Shown here: positions 59,996 through 64,000 of the stretch, piece by piece | Layout: every line of letters starts with the position of its first letter | Position numbering within the stretch: the first letter of the stretch is position 1 | DNA from: Nocardia sp. BSTN01 | GTDB taxonomy: Bacteria; Actinomycetota; Actinomycetes; Mycobacteriales; Mycobacteriaceae | DNA length: 64,000 nucleotides | Assembly: GCF_015354405.1 (NCBI RefSeq) | Contig: NZ_JADKYP010000024.1 | Location: forward strand, 28,611-92,610 | Direction of reading: 5' to 3' | The notes under the pieces: generated by a model | What the model was told of the DNA's origin: nothing | Database searches by the model: none | Seen by the model: the letters and a program-made list of their open reading frames with translations, nothing else | Program-made: the position numbers and the translations under genes

Positions 59996-60226
59996 ATGAC
60001 CGATTCCACTGCCACCACAGCCGGCCGCCTGTCCGAAGCCGCGTGGCGCAAGAGCACGTTCAGCAATCCGAGCGGGAACTGTGTCGAATTGGCCGATTTG
60101 TCCAATGGCCTGGTTGCCGTGCGCAACTCGCGTGACCCCGAGGGGGCGGTGCTCGTCTACACCCGCCCCGAAATCGATGCGTTCCTGCGCGGCGCCAAGA
60201 GTGGAGAGTTCGACGATCTGGCCTGA
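59996..60226 (+). CDS. DUF397 domain-containing protein
   Basis: 76 aa from ATG 59996 with GGAGA upstream. The DUF397 core is SEAAWRKSTFSNPSGNCVEL, ADLSNGLVAVRNSRDPEGAV and LVYTRPEIDAFLRGAKSGEF. It lies 127 nt before the XRE/DUF5753 gene on the same strand, in the usual partner order of these modules (here the small partner comes first). It belongs to a different lineage from the three copies at 3.5-7.0 kb. Confidence 0.85.
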   Translation: MTDSTATTAGRLSEAAWRKSTFSNPSGNCVELADLSNGLVAVRNSRDPEGAVLVYTRPEIDAFLRGAKSGEFDDLA

Positions 60227-60353
60227 TCGGCGGTAGCATGGCAGTCGGCGCGGTGTCGGTACGCGACGAGGCAGAGATTCCTGATGTTCGACCAGCTGCT
60301 CTCGATGGTTGTACCCTCATTGCCGGTGATCGTCGAGCATCGGAGTAGACCTC

Positions 60354-61253
60354 ATGATGGCAGAGCCCGTCCGGATCGGCCGTGTGGATTCGCTTGTGGC
60401 CGAACGCGGTCCGACAGCGCTTCGGATCGCGGTCGGCGGACAGCTCCGCAAACTGCGGGAAGGTGCCGGCATCACGCGTGAGGCGGCCGGCGAGCACATC
60501 CGTGGTTCACACGCGAAGATCAGCCGACTCGAATTGGGCCGCACCGGTTTCAAGGAGCGCGACGTTCGCGATCTGCTGACGCTCTACGGCGTCGAGAACG
60601 CCGAAGAGCGTGAGATGTTCCTGGATCTGGTGAGCCGCGCGAACCAGCCGGGCTGGTGGCACAGCTACAACGATCTGCTGCCCCAATGGTTCGAGACCTA
60701 TCTGGGTCTGGAACACGCGTCGAAGTCGATTCGTACCTTCGAAGGCCAGCTCGTTCCCGGTCTGCTGCAGACCGAGGAGTACACCCGCTCGGTGGTGGCG
60801 CTCGGGCACGAGAACGCCGAGGCCGCTCGCCGAGTGGAACTGCGCAAGAAGCGCCAGGAAATCCTCGACCGCCCCGGAGCGCCGACGCTGTGGGCCGTCC
60901 TCGACGAAGCGGTGCTGCACCGGCCGATCGGCGGTGAGCAGGTGCTGCGCGCACAGCTCGATCATTTGGTCGCGGTCTCGATGAAGCCGAACGTGACCAT
61001 CCAGGTGCTGCCGTACGCGGCCGGCGGTCACGCGGCGGCGGGCAGTTCGTTCACCATGCTGCGCTTCGCCGAACCGGAACTGCCCGACATCGTGTATCTC
61101 GAACAGCTGACCAGCGCACTGTATCTGGATCGTCAGCAGGATCTGGAGCTCTACCGCCAGGTCATGGATCGGCTCAGTGTGCAGGCGGAACCGCCGGAGC
61201 GCTCGCGAGAGATGATGAAGAAGGCCGCGGCCGACCTGACCGACCCGGCCTAG
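60354..61253 (+). CDS. XRE family regulator with DUF5753
   Basis: 299 aa from ATG 60354 (60357 also possible). Residues 24-80 are the XRE HTH (VGGQLRKLREGAGITREAAG, GSHAKISRLELGRTGFKERD). Residues 110-290 are DUF5753 (FEGQLVPGLLQTEEYTRSVV, APTLWAVLDEAVLHRPIGG, YLEQLTSALYLDRQQD). It is the only DNA-binding protein in the 58.3-61.7 kb locus and therefore the first candidate for the conserved 20-bp element. Partner: DUF397 protein at 59996. Confidence 0.88.
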   Translation: MMAEPVRIGRVDSLVAERGPTALRIAVGGQLRKLREGAGITREAAGEHIRGSHAKISRLELGRTGFKERDVRDLLTLYGVENAEEREMFLDLVSRANQPGWWHSYNDLLPQWFETYLGLEHASKSIRTFEGQLVPGLLQTEEYTRSVVALGHENAEAARRVELRKKRQEILDRPGAPTLWAVLDEAVLHRPIGGEQVLRAQLDHLVAVSMKPNVTIQVLPYAAGGHAAAGSSFTMLRFAEPELPDIVYLEQLTSALYLDRQQDLELYRQVMDRLSVQAEPPERSREMMKKAAADLTDPA

Positions 61254-61302
61254 GCACCGCCCGAGTGATTCGGGTTCCTGAGGACAGCAGCCGTAAGACA
61301 GC

Positions 61303-61334
61303 AGTAGCCGCCGACCCGAAGGCCGGCGGCTACT
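61303..61334. terminator. Terminator between XRE gene and small gene
   Basis: AGTAGCCGCCG (61303-61313) and CGGCGGCTACT (61324-61334) form an 11-bp stem with a 10-nt loop between convergent stops. Confidence 0.75.
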
Positions 61335-61348
61335 ACTTCCGTCCCGAT

Positions 61349-61600
61349 CTATTGCTTGATGAAGCTGGATGCGATGCGCCAGAAAGCTTCCGGTTGCATC
61401 GCGTCGAAATCCCAATCGTTCACCAACGCGTGCGCGGTGGTGACGATGCGATCGATATCGAAATCATCGCGTGTGGCCGCGCCGGTGGACTCGACCGCAC
61501 TGATGACGAAAGATGTTGCGGTTTCCCGCGAATAGATGTGATGCCCGGTTCGGTTCCTGTCCATCACTCCGAGCCGACCGAGACCCATTGGCTGGTTCAT
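61349..61600 (-). CDS. Small unknown protein of the locus
   Basis: 83 aa from ATG 61600 with AGGGG upstream. No family is recognised. The middle is YSRETATSFVISAVESTGAA and the end HALVNDWDFDAMQPEAFWRI. No membrane segment. The promoter has -35 TTGCAT inside the third conserved element and -10 TAGACT (61705-61710), 18 nt apart, the same layout as for the gene at 58368. Confidence 0.55.
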   Translation of the reverse strand: MNQPMGLGRLGVMDRNRTGHHIYSRETATSFVISAVESTGAATRDDFDIDRIVTTAHALVNDWDFDAMQPEAFWRIASSFIKQ

Positions 61601-62172
61601 ACGAACGCCCCTGACGCCAGGCCGCATGATTTCCTTCGGCGAAAATTGGCTTCCGGTTCACCCTGCGGCTCACGGGTAGTCCCCTGCATTGCCTTGCAAG
61701 CCCGAGTCTAGGGTGGCCGCGAGATCATATGCAAGCACATCTGCAACATCGAATCCCCGGTCAGAGCGTGGTTTTCGGCTGCTGACGGGTTGCTGTGAAC
61801 CGTCCCCGGGGCTCTCCATACGGGCGGGATTCCGGCGCCGATACCGATAGCGGGGGAGATATACCGACCGGCACGGCGGCCCGGGCGGGTGGGTGGCTTG
61901 CTGCACTGTTTCCACACGGACCGGACGGCTGGTTCTCTCGCCGAAAAAATGTGGTATTGCCGCCGGAAATCGACACGCCGACCATGATCGAACACGCTGC
62001 CGAGCGTGTCGCAGGTGTCCCGCGCAGCGGCCCCGACGTGGAACCGGTTCTCGTCGCCGTGCTATATCTGCCTGGACCAGCAAGATCAGTCGCCGACGGC
62101 GAACGCGCGCTGTCGCCGACGGCGGCCCGTGCGGTACTCGCGGGCGGCGACCCGAGGAGACAGGCACGCGCA
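61601..62172. other. 572-nt intergenic region
   Basis: It holds the promoter of the small gene at 61349 with the third conserved element (61725-61744). From 61745 to 62172 open frames on both strands have unlikely composition; an upstream extension of the thioesterase gene to 61795 is not favoured. Confidence 0.5.
61725..61744 (-). promoter_or_regulatory. Conserved 20-bp element, copy 3
   Basis: TCATATGCAAGCACATCTGC fits the consensus KCAWATGCAAGYACATYTGC. It carries the minus-strand -35 TTGCAT; the -10 TAGACT is at 61705-61710. The spacing to the -10 is the same (18 nt) as in copy 1. Confidence 0.7.
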
Positions 62173-63015
62173 GTGGACACCTCGCACGGATATTTCGCGG
62201 TGGACGGCCGGGGCTTCACCCCGAACCGGATGGCGGCCAGTCAGTGGTCGGCCGATCAGGTGGTGGGGCCGGCGCTGTGCGGGCTACTGGCGCGCGCCCT
62301 CGACAACGAGCACGCCACCGACGGGTTCGTGCCGGTGCGGCTCACCGTGGACCTGTTCAAACCGGCGCGCATGCACGAGCTGTCGGTCGCCACGACCCGC
62401 GTGCGCAACGGCAAGCGCATCCGACTCGCCGACGCGGTCGTCACCCAGGACGGCGAACCCGCGGCGCGCGCCTCGGTGGTCTTCCTGCAGCCGTCCGAGC
62501 AACCGCCGGGCGAAATCTGGACCCGGGACCAGCAGCCGATGCCGCCGTCGCTCGAGGTGGCGCCGCCCTCCGATCTGCCGACTGCGCCGCTGTGGCACAG
62601 CGACGATTCCGCACACTGGTCGCGGGTGCCCTCCGAACACGAGAACGGCAGCCGCAAACGCAGCTGGCAGCATCCGGTGAACGTGGTCGCCGGGGAGCGG
62701 CCCTCGCCGTTCGTCGTGGCCGCGATGGCCGCCGAGCAGACCAGTATGGTGACCAACTGGTCCAGTGCGGGAGTGGGTTTCATCAACACCGATCTGACAC
62801 TGGCCCTGGTGCGGATGCCCGACGGGGCCGACATCGGAGTCGAGGCCGATAATCACTTGAGCCGCAACGGAATCGCCGCCGGCACCGCGACCCTGTTCGA
62901 TCGGCACGGCGCCTTCGGCAGCGCGATGATCACCGCGGTCTCCAACGCCGCCCGCCAGATCACCGCGAGTCACCTCGACGGTGTGATCGCCTCGGCCAAC
63001 GGCGCCCGCCGCTAG
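62173..63015 (+). CDS. Acyl-CoA thioesterase-like (TesB/4HBT_3) protein
   Basis: 280 aa from GTG 62173 with GAGGAGA at 62154-62160. The double hot-dog layout is visible: HGYFAVDGRGFTPNRMAASQ, VPVRLTVDLFKPARMHELSV, VRNGKRIRLADAVVTQDGEP in the first half and AMAAEQTSMVTNWSSAGVGF, LTLALVRMPDGADIGVEADN in the second. It would hydrolyse acyl-CoA esters or bind them. It is separate from the small-gene locus. Confidence 0.8.
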   Translation: MDTSHGYFAVDGRGFTPNRMAASQWSADQVVGPALCGLLARALDNEHATDGFVPVRLTVDLFKPARMHELSVATTRVRNGKRIRLADAVVTQDGEPAARASVVFLQPSEQPPGEIWTRDQQPMPPSLEVAPPSDLPTAPLWHSDDSAHWSRVPSEHENGSRKRSWQHPVNVVAGERPSPFVVAAMAAEQTSMVTNWSSAGVGFINTDLTLALVRMPDGADIGVEADNHLSRNGIAAGTATLFDRHGAFGSAMITAVSNAARQITASHLDGVIASANGARR

Positions 63016-63033
63016 TCCGGACGTCCGTGCCGC

Positions 63034-63858
63034 TCACCCGACGCGGTGGGCGGCCCACCGGCGGGCGGCATCGCGCAAGCCGTGGGTCCACACATTGGGG
63101 CTGCGGTTGGCCGTCGCGGTCCATTCCGCGGCCAGTGCGGTGGAGAAGATGCGCAGGTCGCGCTCGGATGCGGAGTGCCAGGCCGGAACCAGCGCCGCCC
63201 ACGACTCGGCGGCGGCCGGATCGTGACCGGCGAAGATGAGCCACACGATCCAGCATCCGGGGTCGATCCACGCCGCACCCCGGGTCGCCCACGGCCAGTC
63301 CACCAGCCGGGCCCGGTCGTGATCGATGATCACGTTGCTGTAGTTCCAGTCGGTGTGCAGCAGGGCGTCACCGGCGAATACCGCGATATCGGCGTCGTCG
63401 TCGAGATAGGCGCCCCAGCGGACCTCGGCATCCTTGAGTTCCACCTCGGCGGGCGGGTGCAGCCGGCTCAGTGCGGACATCGCGATCGCGGTGGCGGCGA
63501 GGTCGGAGTCGACGCGATAGTCCGCGAAATGTCCTGCGATGAACTCGAATCCGAGCAGATCCCATCCGCCGGCCGCGATCTGCCACCGTAACCGCGGGCC
63601 CACCGGGGTCACGTGACGGGCCAGAGCGGCCTCGCGGTGCTGGGTCCACACCTCCGGATCTCGTTGCGGCACACCTTTGATGAAGGTCCGGCCATCGGCC
63701 GTCTCGATCACCGTCGCGAGTTGACTGCTGAAGCCGGCGATCACCGAATCGGCCCGCGCGACCCGGCCCGTCACCGCTTCGACCGCTGCCCGGGTCGCCG
63801 CGGGTAGTTGTTCCCAGTTGCGCCGGCGCGAGGAGGTCTGCGCCCGATCGACTGTCAC
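63034..63858 (-). CDS. Aminoglycoside phosphotransferase-like kinase (APH family)
   Basis: 274 aa from GTG 63858. Marks of the family: SQLATVIETADGRTFIKGVP in the N-lobe with the ATP lysine, the catalytic loop LLHTDWNYSNVIIDHDRARL with H168, D170 and N175, and VDWPWATRGAAWIDPG with D187. It is a small-molecule kinase; the substrate is probably not an aminoglycoside. Confidence 0.8.
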   Translation of the reverse strand: MTVDRAQTSSRRRNWEQLPAATRAAVEAVTGRVARADSVIAGFSSQLATVIETADGRTFIKGVPQRDPEVWTQHREAALARHVTPVGPRLRWQIAAGGWDLLGFEFIAGHFADYRVDSDLAATAIAMSALSRLHPPAEVELKDAEVRWGAYLDDDADIAVFAGDALLHTDWNYSNVIIDHDRARLVDWPWATRGAAWIDPGCWIVWLIFAGHDPAAAESWAALVPAWHSASERDLRIFSTALAAEWTATANRSPNVWTHGLRDAARRWAAHRVG

Positions 63859-63936
63859 CCTCGAAGAATTACCCCCGATGCCGTGCTCTTGCAAGGGAAC
63901 TCGGTCATTCCGCAGCCACCTACGGCAGCGTTCTTT

Positions 63937-63954
63937 CACCTGTGTTTTCAGGTG
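63937..63954. other. Small hairpin near right edge
   Basis: CACCTG (63937-63942) and CAGGTG (63949-63954) flank TGTTTT. The last 60 nt of the window show no gene; this may be a terminator of a gene outside. Confidence 0.3.
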
Positions 63955-64000
63955 CGGTTTTCATGCGGTGGTGTAGGTGCGGGCGACGAGTGCTGAGCGG

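Noticed and set aside
61795-62172. N-terminal extension of the thioesterase-like protein by 126 residues
   Set aside because: The hot-dog domain begins at HGYF directly after GTG 62173, which has a ribosome site; the extension has no homologous look.
1-64000. Search by eye for CRISPR arrays, tRNA/rRNA genes, prophage or conjugation genes
   Set aside because: No spaced 24-40 nt repeats, cloverleaf genes, capsid or VirB/TraG-like proteins were seen.

Overview
The window is about 70% G+C chromosomal DNA from a mycolic-acid actinomycete, most probably Nocardia. The evidence is gene content: three antigen-85-like mycolyltransferase/esterase paralogues, a GpgS-type glucosyl-3-phosphoglycerate synthase, a Ddn-like F420-dependent reductase, two SAM methyltransferases of the DUF574 type, and two XRE/DUF5753 plus DUF397 modules of the WhiJ/BldB kind. 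No rRNA, tRNA, CRISPR array or plasmid/phage structural gene was seen.

Left part (1-9.9 kb). A MarR regulator (cut by the window edge) faces an ABM-type monooxygenase and two small membrane proteins. A lone PEP-utilising swivel domain is paired with a winged-helix regulator. From 3.5 to 7.9 kb lies an XRE/DUF5753 regulator followed by three tandem DUF397 genes. The last DUF397 gene is split exactly in frame by a 2.73 kb element that carries an intact tyrosine recombinase, a frameshifted and truncated second recombinase-like gene, and one cargo ORF. Small resolvase-like proteins of unknown function follow on the other side of the XRE promoter.

Middle part (9.9-37.6 kb). This is ordinary accessory metabolism and regulation: a divergent SDR, a TetR/MFS efflux pair with a clear operator, a Gfo/Idh/MocA oxidoreductase, a DUF574 methyltransferase, a flavin monooxygenase, Ohr, two DHFR-like proteins, a PucR-type regulator, an AI-2E transporter, an ArsR-SRPBCC fusion, several alpha/beta hydrolases with a WYL regulator, a BlaI/M56 protease pair, secreted proteins, and an IclR regulator divergent from a secreted beta-propeller. 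Two mycolyltransferase-like genes are divergent at 21.4-23.8 kb and a third lies at 36.5 kb.

Envelope block (37.8-50 kb). A PapA/condensation-type acyltransferase, a GT39 glycosyltransferase, GpgS, a large OafA/SGNH acyltransferase, a TetR, a Ddn-like reductase, a GH3 glycosidase and a secreted neutral ceramidase follow one another. This suggests building, acylating and remodelling of glycolipids or methylglucose-type polysaccharide.

Right part (50-64 kb). A TetR/hydrolase pair is followed by a four-gene unit (MFS, MarR, universal stress protein, DoxX protein with a long 11-residue-repeat tail), an amino-acid permease, an HNH-like lipoprotein and a TetR. From 58.3 to 61.7 kb lies a compact locus of two small unknown proteins, a DUF574 methyltransferase, a DUF397 protein and an XRE/DUF5753 regulator. 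Three near-identical copies of a 20-bp promoter element sit in its intergenic regions, and this is the best candidate for an undescribed coherent system. A thioesterase and an APH-type kinase close the window.
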